The notes: generated by a model from the sequence alone, not told the origin. DNA of 6,145 nucleotides from Pseudomonadota bacterium (GCA_016522385.1 JAEKFU010000498.1:1-6145), one strand, 5' to 3'. Counted from the stretch's first letter, positions 1 to 6,111 are shown. Made by a program: numbers and translations.

Positions 1-21
1 ATCAAAAGGCCACTCAGTCAT
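1..21 (-). CDS. Possible start of a third operon gene, cut by the window edge
   Basis: An ATG on the minus strand at 21-19 opens a frame reading MTEWPFD before the sequence ends. An AGGA Shine-Dalgarno (31-28) sits 6 bases ahead of it. The frame begins 29 bases after the hyuB stop codon, on the same strand, which is typical spacing for another member of the hyuAB operon. Seven residues are too few to name a family. The call rests only on start, ribosome binding site and spacing, so it could be chance. Confidence 0.4.
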
Positions 22-49
22 CGTCTATCCTGCAAGTTTTGCCCAGAGA

Positions 50-1744
50 CTAATTGTCGGATTGCACGGCAAACACATCATCCTCGCTCAGCCCATAGTC
101 GCGCATCGCCGCTTCGCCTGAGATATACCCTCCACGCACATCCCGCAGCACCGCCTCACGATCCCGTTGGAGCGGATCGCCATAGCCCGCGCCGCCTGGA
201 AATGCCAGCATCACTTTGCCACCGATTGGAACCGCCTGCCGGCCCTTGCCTCGCATCGGCGTACCGTCTTCGAGGCCGATGGTGGTCGCGCCGCCTTTGA
301 GGCCGCCGGCGCGGCCGCGGGCCGGGTGGTCGACCCGGTCACACATGGCCGAGAAATCGAACTCATGACCGGCGCGGGCGGCAACTTCCATAAACTGGCC
401 GAGGCCGCCGCGGAACTTTCCGGCGCCACCGGAGTCGGGCCGCAACTCCTTGCGCCAGATGATCACCGGGCCGGTATGCTCGGTCGCCTCGATCGGCATG
501 GTCATGACGCCGCTGGGGAATGCCGTGGCATTCATGCCATCAATACCGGGCCGCGCGCCGGAACCACCGGAATTGAACATTAACACTTCAGCCCGCTCGC
601 TGTCCGGCGGTGCATTGCCGTCGGAGCGCGGTCTGAGCGATACCTGAAAATTGCATAGCGAGCTGGCGCCCTCGGCAGGCACCGTGCCCGGCATGAACTT
701 GTCGAGCGCACCGAACACGACATCGGGAATCATGTGACCGATAACATGGCGTAGGGCAACGGGTGCCGGATGCCGCGCATTGAGGATCGAATTTTCCGGT
801 GCTGAGACCTCGAATGGCAACAGCGAGGCGGCATTGTTCGGTATTTCGGGTGCCAACGCGCATTTGAGTGCATAGCAGGCATAGGCCTTAGTATAGACCA
901 GCGGCACATTGATGCCCTTCTTGTCGACACCCGAGGTACCGGCAAAATCGGCCTTGATGCGGTCGGCCTCAATATCGAGTCTGACCTGCAGATGGACCGG
1001 TGTGTCGAAACCGTCGATTGTCATGTCGTTGACGACGCTCTCGCGGGGCAGCGTTGCGATTCGCTCAACGGTCGCCCGGTAGCTGTTATCCAGGATGAAG
1101 TCTGAGACCGATTTCAGATCTCTGAGCGCGAACTCATCCAGCATATCACGCAATCGGCGGTGGCCGATCTCGTTACACGTCGCCAGCGCATAGATATCAC
1201 CGACTACTTGATCAGCCTCACGCACGTTGTGGCGCACGATATTGATGAAGCTTTGATCGACTGCGCCCTTTTCAGCCAGCTTCATGATCGGAATCGCAAA
1301 GCCCTCCTCATAAACCGAATTACCGTCAGCGCCGAAGCCGCGCCCGCCGATATCGACCACATGGGCGGTGCAGGCAAAATAACCGACATGCCGATCCTCG
1401 TGGAATGATGGTGAGACGACGGTGATGTCATGCAGGTGACCGGTCCCCATCCAGGGATCATTCGTTATGTAGACGTCACCCTCATACATGTTGTCGGTGC
1501 CAATGATACGCATGAAATGCGCCACCGTGTCAGCCATTGCGTTGACATGCCCCGGCGTGCCGGTTACCGCCTGCGCCAACATGCGGCCGTCAAGATCATA
1601 GACGCCGGCCGACAGATCACCAGCTTCGCGCACGGACGTTGAAAAGGCGGTTCGCACAAGCGCCATCGCCTGTTCCTCGACCACTGAGATCAGCCGGTTC
1701 CACATCACCTGATTGGCGACAGATGTCAGCGATGAAATGCTCAT
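50..1744 (-). CDS. hyuB: Hydantoinase B / oxoprolinase family protein (HyuB subunit)
   Basis: This is the B subunit of an ATP-dependent hydantoinase/5-oxoprolinase/ketone carboxylase-type enzyme, expected to be cytoplasmic and to work with the HyuA product encoded just upstream. At 564 residues it has the usual family length and looks intact. Family signatures in order: RTAFSTSVREAGDLSAGVYD (31-50), NDPWMGTGHLHD (95-106), HVVDIGG (128-134), a Gly-rich GSGARPGIDG (395-404), LRPDSGGAGKFRGG (434-447), and near the end PGGAGYGDP (516-524) followed by the typical AVLRDVRGGYIS tail. His103, Asp106 and His128 are candidate metal ligands, by comparison with the acetone carboxylase relative as I remember it. 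The start at 1744 is supported by an AAGGA site (1755-1751) 6 bases ahead and by the ATGA overlap with the hyuA stop, which suggests coupled translation. Possible activities include N-methylhydantoinase, 5-oxoprolinase, caprolactamase and acetone- or acetophenone-carboxylase type. The sequence does not decide between them. Confidence 0.95.
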   Translation of the reverse strand: MSISSLTSVANQVMWNRLISVVEEQAMALVRTAFSTSVREAGDLSAGVYDLDGRMLAQAVTGTPGHVNAMADTVAHFMRIIGTDNMYEGDVYITNDPWMGTGHLHDITVVSPSFHEDRHVGYFACTAHVVDIGGRGFGADGNSVYEEGFAIPIMKLAEKGAVDQSFINIVRHNVREADQVVGDIYALATCNEIGHRRLRDMLDEFALRDLKSVSDFILDNSYRATVERIATLPRESVVNDMTIDGFDTPVHLQVRLDIEADRIKADFAGTSGVDKKGINVPLVYTKAYACYALKCALAPEIPNNAASLLPFEVSAPENSILNARHPAPVALRHVIGHMIPDVVFGALDKFMPGTVPAEGASSLCNFQVSLRPRSDGNAPPDSERAEVLMFNSGGSGARPGIDGMNATAFPSGVMTMPIEATEHTGPVIIWRKELRPDSGGAGKFRGGLGQFMEVAARAGHEFDFSAMCDRVDHPARGRAGGLKGGATTIGLEDGTPMRGKGRQAVPIGGKVMLAFPGGAGYGDPLQRDREAVLRDVRGGYISGEAAMRDYGLSEDDVFAVQSDN

Positions 1745-3834
1745 TGGCTATCCTTTCCGGTCGATCGTATCATGTCGATGCAGCCGTCCGGTTGCGCCAC
1801 GGCGACGAAACCCGATGGCACGATGATTGTCGTTTCCGGCTCGGTAATGGCAGCAGGACCCTCGATATAATGTTCAGCTGCAAGACTGCCGCGCTCAACA
1901 ACCGCCGCCGCCGAATAGCCACCTTGCGACGGATCAAACAGATTGCGGGTCGTGTCGACCGGGAATTTTCTTTCCGGCTTGCGTGTCATTGTGGGTTCGG
2001 GTGGAGGCGATGGCGCTGCGGCATTGATCGACCAGCTGGTCACTTCGACATCGAGCCCGGCAACCGTGCGGGCGAACAGAATTTCATACTGTCTTTCGAA
2101 CAGCACAAGCAGTCTCTCCGATACAGGCGTTACAACATCAGCCTCATCGAGCTCAATCGGGATTTCCCAACCCTGCCCGACATACCGCATATAGGCCTTA
2201 TAGGTGTATTCTATCTCGGCACTGGTGTCGCATGAGCGCACGAATTGTGTTGCCTCTCGTTTCAGATCGGCGAACAGCGCCTTGACCACGTCGGCACGAA
2301 AATCCGACAGGCGCTGGTAGATACTTCGGGTCGCTTCAAAGCTGAACGGTGCGCGCAGAAAACCGATCGCCGAGCCGACCCCGGCGCCCGGCGGCACCAG
2401 CACCCGATCAATGCCGAGCTTCTCGCAAAGCCGTCCGGCATGCAGCGGCGCCGCTCCGCCGAATGCAATCATGTTGTAGGTCGCCAGGTCTTCGCCGTTC
2501 TCCACCGCATGAACCCGCGCCGCATTGGCCATGTTCTCATCGACCACCTCGCAAACGGCGAACGCGGTCGTCGCAGCATCCATTTCGAGGACATCGCCGA
2601 CATCAGCTTCAAGCGCATCCTTCGAAGCCTTTGGGCTCAGCGCGATGGAGCCGCCGGCAAAATTCTCCGGATCAAGTCGGCCGAGCAGGAGGTCGGCATC
2701 GGTCACCGCCGGCTTTTCGCCACCGCGCTGATAGCAGGCCGGGCCGGGCTCGCTGCCGGCACTGTGCGGTCCGACCCGCACCTGGCGCATCTGGTCGACA
2801 TGGGCAATCGAGCCGCCACCGGCACCGATCTCGACCATGTCGATGACGGGCACTGAAATCGGCATGCCCGAGCCCTTCTTAAACCGGTAAGTGCGCGCCA
2901 CTTCGAACACCCGAGAAGTCTTTGGCGCGCAGTCCTTAATCAAGCAGATCTTTGCCGTCGTGCCGCCCATGTCGAACGACAGCACCCTGTCAAGGCCGTA
3001 TCCTGCGGCGATATGGGCTGCAAAGATCGCCCCACCCGCCGGCCCGGACTCCACCAGCCGCACAGGAAATTCCAGCGCGCTTTCAAGCGAGATTATGCCG
3101 CCGCCCGAGTGCATCAAAAATACCGGACAATCAGCACCGATACTGTTCAGGCCATCCGCCAGCCGCGACAAATAGCTTTTCATCTGTGGCTTTACATACG
3201 CGTTGGCGGCAACAGTGTTGAATCGTTCATATTCTCGCATCTGCGGCGAGACTTCAGAAGACAATGAAACAGGCAAATCCGGCATGGCCTCAGCCAACAC
3301 ATCGCCCACCAGGCGCTCGTGTGTATCGTTGAGATAGGAGTGGATCAGTCCTACCGCCACGCTCTCATAGCCAGCCGCCTTGATCTTTTCCATCAGTTCC
3401 TCGACCTCGGCCCGTTCCAGCGCCACTAGCACATCGCCGCGCGCATCGATCCGTTCATTGAGCACAAGCCGGTGCTCGCGGGCGATCAGTGCCTCCGGCA
3501 ACTTCAGGTTGAGATCATATTGTTCGAAACGACTTTCGGTCCGCATTTCGATTACATCGCGAAATCCCTTGGTGGTAATTAGCGCCGTCTTGGCGCCCTT
3601 ACGCTCGATCAGCGCGTTGGTCGCCAATGTCGTACCGTGAACGATGACCGACAATTCCGACGGCGATAGCTGGGCGTTCCGGCACACCTCGCCGATGGCC
3701 TCGATGATGGCGATTTCCGGAGCGGCATAGGTCGTCAGCGCCTTGTGTGAATAAAGCGCGCCAGCGACCTCCACCGCCACATCGGTAAACGTGCCACCGA
3801 CATCAACGCCAAGCTTAATGTGCTGTCCGGCCAT
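1741..3834 (-). CDS. hyuA: Hydantoinase A / oxoprolinase family protein (HyuA subunit, ATP-binding)
   Basis: This is the ATP-using partner of HyuB. In this family it is thought to phosphorylate the substrate so that a ring can be opened or a ketone carboxylated. From the chosen start it is 697 residues, normal for the family. The N-terminal hydantoinase/oxoprolinase domain carries the ASKHA phosphate-1 motif GVDVGGTFTD (9-18) and VHGTTLATNALIERKGAKTA (65-84). The central domain has SGPAGG (263-268), phosphate-2 FDMGGTTAK (287-295), EIGAGGGS (335-342) and GPHSAGSEPGPACY (355-368). Further on are AFGGAAPLHAGRLCEKLGI (457-475), PGAGVGSAIGFLRAP (482-496) and a C-terminal MRYVGQGWEI segment (549-558). 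The start at 3834 has a GAGG site 8 bases ahead and places the ATP motif at residue 9, as expected. An in-frame ATG at 3867 lacks a good ribosome binding site, and the longer frame back to 4038 adds residues with no family resemblance. The stop overlaps the hyuB start by four bases. The gene is divergent from the small exported protein gene. Confidence 0.95.
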   Translation of the reverse strand: MAGQHIKLGVDVGGTFTDVAVEVAGALYSHKALTTYAAPEIAIIEAIGEVCRNAQLSPSELSVIVHGTTLATNALIERKGAKTALITTKGFRDVIEMRTESRFEQYDLNLKLPEALIAREHRLVLNERIDARGDVLVALERAEVEELMEKIKAAGYESVAVGLIHSYLNDTHERLVGDVLAEAMPDLPVSLSSEVSPQMREYERFNTVAANAYVKPQMKSYLSRLADGLNSIGADCPVFLMHSGGGIISLESALEFPVRLVESGPAGGAIFAAHIAAGYGLDRVLSFDMGGTTAKICLIKDCAPKTSRVFEVARTYRFKKGSGMPISVPVIDMVEIGAGGGSIAHVDQMRQVRVGPHSAGSEPGPACYQRGGEKPAVTDADLLLGRLDPENFAGGSIALSPKASKDALEADVGDVLEMDAATTAFAVCEVVDENMANAARVHAVENGEDLATYNMIAFGGAAPLHAGRLCEKLGIDRVLVPPGAGVGSAIGFLRAPFSFEATRSIYQRLSDFRADVVKALFADLKREATQFVRSCDTSAEIEYTYKAYMRYVGQGWEIPIELDEADVVTPVSERLLVLFERQYEILFARTVAGLDVEVTSWSINAAAPSPPPEPTMTRKPERKFPVDTTRNLFDPSQGGYSAAAVVERGSLAAEHYIEGPAAITEPETTIIVPSGFVAVAQPDGCIDMIRSTGKDSQ
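1751..1755 (-). promoter_or_regulatory. Ribosome binding site of hyuB inside the end of hyuA
   Basis: AAGGA on the minus strand lies 6 bases before the hyuB ATG and inside the last codons of hyuA. With the ATGA stop/start overlap this supports translational coupling and balanced production of the two subunits. Confidence 0.7.
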
Positions 3835-3842
3835 GCCACCCG

Positions 3843-3846
3843 CCTC
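3843..3846 (-). promoter_or_regulatory. Ribosome binding site fixing the hyuA start
   Basis: GAGG on the minus strand, 8 bases ahead of the ATG at 3834, selects this start over the in-frame ATG codons at 3867 and 4038. Confidence 0.6.
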
Positions 3847-3904
3847 ACCAGATACCCTGTCAGCCATCGGCCATATCAGCCCAGCGCGGCGCTGTGAAGA
3901 CCAA

Positions 3905-3914
3905 GCGTTAACGC
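3905..3914. promoter_or_regulatory. Perfect palindrome, possible operator for hyuA
   Basis: GCGTTAACGC is a perfect 10-base palindrome, flanked by AA on both sides in the plus-strand reading (AAGCGTTAACGCAA). It lies in the divergent spacer, about 70 bases ahead of the hyuA start and about 27 bases upstream of the -35 box of the opposite promoter. A dimeric repressor or activator site is a reasonable inference from symmetry and place. No regulator gene is present in the window and I do not recognise the site as a known operator. I could not find a convincing -35/-10 pair for hyuA in this spacer. Confidence 0.35.
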
Positions 3915-3940
3915 AATCTGCATGAGCCTTTCCGGCGTGG

Positions 3941-3968
3941 TTGCAACACCGCCCGATTGCGATATGAT
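3941..3968 (+). promoter_or_regulatory. Sigma70-like promoter of the small exported protein gene
   Basis: TTGCAA (3941-3946) and TATGAT (3963-3968) are separated by 16 bases. The -10 box matches the consensus at five of six positions. Transcription would start near 3975, giving an untranslated leader of about 130 bases before the ATG at 4105. This is a consensus match only. Confidence 0.5.
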
Positions 3969-3998
3969 CTCTGACAATCAAGGATGCGGCGTTCAGAG
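3969..3998 (+). repeat. Inverted repeat at the predicted transcript 5' end
   Basis: CTCTGA (3969-3974) and TCAGAG (3993-3998) are exact complements separated by 18 bases. They sit immediately after the -10 box, so they could be a hairpin at the transcript start or a binding site overlapping the start point. Six-base arms with a long loop are weak evidence. Confidence 0.25.
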
Positions 3999-4060
3999 CA
4001 TGTCCATTCGAACCCCGATGGAAATGCCACTCGAGCAAACTGCGACGGGCGCAGGAGGCA

Positions 4061-4088
4061 CCCCTGGTTGGGGACTGAAACCCGGGTT
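4061..4088 (+). promoter_or_regulatory. Leader with two alternative hairpins before a ribosome binding site
   Basis: Two mutually exclusive stems can form. One pairs CCCC (4061-4064) with GGGG (4070-4073) around a 5-base loop. The other pairs CCCTGGTT (4062-4069) with AACCCGGG (4079-4086), seven pairs and one mismatch around a 9-base loop. The right arm lies in the 10-base palindrome AACCCGGGTT (4079-4088), which ends 3 bases before the AGGAG site (4092-4096) of the small exported protein gene. This layout could modulate translation initiation. It matches no riboswitch class that I recognise. Confidence 0.3.
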
Positions 4089-4091
4089 AGT

Positions 4092-4096
4092 AGGAG
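4092..4096 (+). promoter_or_regulatory. Ribosome binding site fixing the small protein start
   Basis: AGGAG lies 8 bases before the ATG at 4105. It decides the start: the same frame is open from 3922, but only the start at 4105 has this site and places a signal peptide at the N-terminus. Confidence 0.75.
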
Positions 4097-4104
4097 TAAC
4101 GCTG

Positions 4105-4419
4105 ATGAACACTTTTCGGACCAGCACGTTGGCCGCTATTTGCGCAGGCGGCGCGATGTTCGTGTCGGTGTTGCCGGCTGTCGCCGACGATACCGGAGTA
4201 AACATCATCTACCCGCCCAAATTGGCACCCAAACCCGTTGTGACGGATCAAAACGGCACCCAGGCGCATGAGCCGGCCGTAGTCGAAATCTACATAAGCA
4301 CCAATCGTCCCTTGTACCATTACCGCGTCCTGTCGCGCCGGGAATTCGTTGACCGTGCCCTGTTCCAGAACTACGTCGGCTTCAAGAAGGTCTACAAGGG
4401 CCGCCGCTATCCGTTCTAG
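4105..4419 (+). CDS. Small exported protein of unknown function
   Basis: A 104-residue protein of no family I recognise. The N-terminus is a clear Sec signal peptide: Arg5, a hydrophobic stretch from about 9 to 23, then PAVA with likely signal peptidase I cleavage after Ala27 (AVA|DD). The mature part would be about 77 residues and periplasmic. It has a Pro-rich start (YPPKLAPKPVV, 36-46), a short beta-like segment (AVVEIYIST, 58-66), and a C-terminal half rich in Arg, Lys, Tyr and Phe that ends KKVYKGRRYPF. The mature part contains no Cys, no lipobox and no second membrane segment. The start at 4105 is chosen because of the AGGAG site and the signal peptide; the upstream extension to 3922 crosses the predicted promoter. 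It appears to be a single-gene unit, with its own promoter upstream and hairpins downstream. The basic aromatic tail might bind an envelope polymer or a partner protein, but this is a guess. Confidence 0.8.
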   Translation: MNTFRTSTLAAICAGGAMFVSVLPAVADDTGVNIIYPPKLAPKPVVTDQNGTQAHEPAVVEIYISTNRPLYHYRVLSRREFVDRALFQNYVGFKKVYKGRRYPF

Positions 4420-4486
4420 GGTCCGTCTCAGCAGGACCCCAATTCCCTGAAATCAGGAAGCCTTCTCCACAACAGGAGGGGGATTT
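4419..4486 (+). terminator. Three consecutive hairpins after the small protein gene, terminator-like
   Basis: The first is GGGTCC (4419-4424) pairing with GGACCC (4434-4439), starting on the last base of the stop codon. The second is CCTGA (4446-4450) with TCAGG (4453-4457). The third and strongest is CCTTCTCC (4461-4468) with GGAGGGGG (4475-4482), eight pairs including two G-U, loop ACAACA, followed by ATTTG. The T-run is short, so this would be a weak intrinsic terminator or a 3' end protected by structure. Confidence 0.4.
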
Positions 4487-4528
4487 GACGTCGTCGATTG
4501 CCTCACCGGGATAAGAACAACCGACAAA

Positions 4529-4557
4529 TTGCAGATAGGTTCTCGGTGTTGTAGACT
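4529..4557 (+). promoter_or_regulatory. Candidate promoter of the lipoprotein gene
   Basis: TTGCAG (4529-4534) and TAGACT (4552-4557) are separated by exactly 17 bases. A second candidate -35, TTGACG (4485-4490), is a better -35 match but its nearest -10-like sequence, GATAAG (4510-4515), is 19 bases away. Either could serve the gene starting at 4631. Both are only moderate matches. Confidence 0.3.
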
Positions 4558-4581
4558 GCCTCATCCGCGTGAATCGTCATC

Positions 4582-4596
4582 TCGAACCGCGTTCGA
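4582..4596. repeat. Short perfect inverted repeat before the lipoprotein gene
   Basis: TCGAAC (4582-4587) and GTTCGA (4591-4596) are exact complements around CGC. Outer arms TCATC (4577-4581) and GATGA (4602-4606) could extend the stem with a 5-base bulge on the right. It lies between the candidate promoter and the ribosome binding region, so it could be an operator or a leader hairpin. Confidence 0.35.
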
Positions 4597-4630
4597 CCGG
4601 TGATGATCTTTGAGGGGGCGTGGGCAGACC

Positions 4631-5230
4631 ATGCATCGATCAGGCATCGTGAACAGTGTTGCGATCGTTGGGCTGGTTATCGGCCTGACGGGTTGCGCCG
4701 GTTTGCCTGGGCAGACTGCGCTCAGCACCGAACCTGACATCCAGGCCGCTGCGGCACTCATCACCCCGAAAGTCTTGCCGCAAGAAAATGCCAGCTATTT
4801 CGTCGAATTTCGCGCCGGCATGTCGGTCTTTCCTGGGCATAGTTATTTCGTACATGGCGTATTGGCAGCCGACGGCACGATCCAAGAGCAAAGTGATCCA
4901 ATCGGCTTCTACCCATGGTTGGGTCCAATCGGCGGTGTAACCCTCGGTTGGCTCGCCATACCTGGCTCGACTGAGCCTGATCCGGCCGATACAAAGACAC
5001 CGACGGTGGAAACATACCGCGTGCAGCTCACACCGCAGCAACACGCCAGTCTGCTCGACTTTATCAAGGACTGGCGCCGCACGGCAGGCCCCTGGAATTT
5101 AGTTTTCAACAACTGCAATGATTTCGCCGCCGCCGCTGCCCGTGCTGTCGGCTTGCGGGCGCCTGAAGGCCTCAGCGCTGTACCGCCTTACCTACATATT
5201 CGCAAGATGCGAACGTTGAACGCATCCTGA
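4631..5230 (+). CDS. Lipoprotein with permuted papain-like layout
   Basis: A 199-residue predicted lipoprotein. A short positively charged start and hydrophobic stretch lead to the lipobox LTGC (19-22), with acylated Cys22 followed by Ala, consistent with outer-membrane sorting. The mature protein has GHSYFVHG (69-76) and, far downstream, WNLVFNNCNDFAAAAARAVGL (155-175). A His-first, Cys-last order with an NCN-F helix is the layout of circularly permuted papain-like proteins (PPPDE/DeSI and YiiX-like groups). His70 and Cys162 are the candidate catalytic pair; His75 is an alternative. Between them, YRVQLTPQQHASLLDFIKDW (129-148) resembles the linker seen in uncharacterised alphaproteobacterial relatives as I remember them. 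It could be an amidase or peptidase acting on a cell-envelope substrate, but the substrate is unknown. ATG 4631 is chosen because it gives a complete signal peptide; GAGGGGG at 4612-4618 is its ribosome binding site at a longer spacing than usual (12 bases). A TTG at 4610 is possible but has no site ahead of it. Confidence 0.85.
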   Translation: MHRSGIVNSVAIVGLVIGLTGCAGLPGQTALSTEPDIQAAAALITPKVLPQENASYFVEFRAGMSVFPGHSYFVHGVLAADGTIQEQSDPIGFYPWLGPIGGVTLGWLAIPGSTEPDPADTKTPTVETYRVQLTPQQHASLLDFIKDWRRTAGPWNLVFNNCNDFAAAAARAVGLRAPEGLSAVPPYLHIRKMRTLNAS

Positions 5231-5260
5231 CGCAAACGAAATCGCATCGCTTTACACCCG

Positions 5261-5289
5261 TTGCCAAGCCGTCCAGATAAGCGTATATA
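5261..5289 (+). promoter_or_regulatory. Promoter of rplY
   Basis: TTGCCA (5261-5266) and TATATA (5284-5289) are spaced by 17 bases, close to the sigma70 pattern of alphaproteobacteria. Transcription would begin near 5296, leaving a leader of roughly 90 bases before rplY. Its place after the lipoprotein stop codon suggests rplY-pth is transcribed on its own. Confidence 0.55.
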
Positions 5290-5340
5290 GCCCCCGCGCG
5301 TGGGATGACGTTCACCCCTGGAGGAAGTTCGCGCGATTGG

Positions 5341-5358
5341 CGGGGCCGATAGGCTCCG
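5341..5358 (+). promoter_or_regulatory. Stable hairpin in the rplY leader
   Basis: CGGGGCC (5341-5347) pairs with GGCTCCG (5352-5358), seven pairs including one G-U, closing a GATA tetraloop. It is followed by GTTTCACTTTG rather than a clean T-run and ends 18 bases before the rplY GGAG site. Ribosomal protein leaders are often regulatory, and L25 leaders are known in enterobacteria, but this one does not match a structure I know. Confidence 0.4.
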
Positions 5359-5387
5359 TTTCACTTTGAAAAGCTTGGAGTTTTGCT

Positions 5388-6080
5388 ATGGCTGAGACAG
5401 TAGTCCTCGAGGCTGCGACGCGCGATGGGGCCGGCAAGGGGGCCGCCCGGGCAGTGCGTCGTGAAGGCCGTGTTCCCGCCGTGATCTACGGCGACAGAAA
5501 AGATCCCCAATTGATTTCACTCGATTATCGCGACACCTGGAGACACGTCCAGTCCGGGCGATTCCTGGCCACCCTGGTCGATGTCGATGTCAACGGCGAG
5601 AAGGTTCGCGCAATTCCGCGCGACATCCAGTTCGATCCGGTGCGCGACTTTCTGATGCATGTCGATTTTCTGCGCCTCGGCAAGGGTGCCCGCATCACTG
5701 TGGCGGTGCCGTGTAACTTCATCAACGACACAGAGAGCCCCGGCATCAGCCGCGGTGGGGTCCTGAACGTTGTGCGCTACGACATTGAGGTCTACTGCCC
5801 TGCTGAGGCCATCCCTGAAGAGTTCGTGGTCGATCTGACCGGTCTTGATATCGGTGACGGTGTCCACATCTCCGCCATCACCCTGCCAGAAGGCGTCGAA
5901 CCGACCATCACCGATCGTGACTTCACTATCTGCACCGTCGCCGCTCCTGCCGGCCTCCAGGCTGAGGAAGAAGAAGAGGCAGAAGGTGAGGAAGAAGAGC
6001 TCGAGGCCGGCGAGGTTCCGACCATCGGTGATGAAGAAGCCGAAGCCCAGGCCCAGGAAGACGGCGAGGAGGGCCAGTAA
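5388..6080 (+). CDS. rplY: 50S ribosomal protein L25 / general stress protein Ctc
   Basis: L25 of the long, two-domain CTC type, which binds 5S rRNA in the large ribosomal subunit. The N-terminal 5S-binding domain (about 1-95) has AGKGAARAVRREGRVPAVIYG (15-35), IPRDIQFDPVRDF (76-88) and HVDFLRL (91-97). The C-terminal beta domain (about 100-187) has SPGISRGGVLNVVRYDIEVYCPA (117-139) and VDLTGLDIGDGVHISAITLPEGV (148-170). From 193 to the end the chain is a low-complexity acidic tail, with 20 Asp/Glu in 38 residues and no Lys or Arg; such tails are common in alphaproteobacterial L25. The total of 230 residues is within the normal range. A GGAG site (5377-5380) lies 7 bases ahead of the ATG. pth follows 31 bases after the stop, a common gene pair, so the two are probably co-transcribed. 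Confidence 0.97.
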   Translation: MAETVVLEAATRDGAGKGAARAVRREGRVPAVIYGDRKDPQLISLDYRDTWRHVQSGRFLATLVDVDVNGEKVRAIPRDIQFDPVRDFLMHVDFLRLGKGARITVAVPCNFINDTESPGISRGGVLNVVRYDIEVYCPAEAIPEEFVVDLTGLDIGDGVHISAITLPEGVEPTITDRDFTICTVAAPAGLQAEEEEEAEGEEEELEAGEVPTIGDEEAEAQAQEDGEEGQ

Positions 6081-6084
6081 TCCT

Positions 6085-6098
6085 TCCGGCTTACCGGA
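6085..6098 (+). repeat. Small hairpin between rplY and pth
   Basis: TCCGG (6085-6089) pairs with CCGGA (6094-6098) around CTTA. No T-run follows, so it is unlikely to terminate transcription. It could mark an RNA processing point or simply be chance. Confidence 0.25.
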
Positions 6099-6111
6099 TG
6101 AGGCGGGAAAC

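Noticed and set aside
1639..2856. Two long open frames on the plus strand (1639-2235 and 2245-2856), each about 200 codons.
   Set aside because: They lie fully antisense to the intact hyuA and hyuB genes, give compositionally biased proteins rich in Arg and His without motifs, and have no convincing start signals. They are by-products of high-GC codon use.
3835..4038. A 68-codon N-terminal extension of HyuA.
   Set aside because: The family begins a few residues before the VDVGGTFTD motif, and the extension shows no family resemblance. The start at 3834 has a ribosome binding site.
3922..4104. A 61-codon N-terminal extension of the small exported protein frame.
   Set aside because: It would bury the signal peptide, overlap the predicted promoter and lack a ribosome binding site. 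The start at 4105 has AGGAG at good spacing.
5305..5352. A 15-codon upstream frame in the rplY leader.
   Set aside because: It has no ribosome binding site and no codon pattern suggesting a leader peptide, so it is kept only as a remark in the leader finding.
5961..6079. Purine-rich repetitive DNA (GAGGAAGAAG-type) at the end of rplY.
   Set aside because: It encodes the acidic tail usual for L25 in this group, so it needs no separate explanation as a repeat element.
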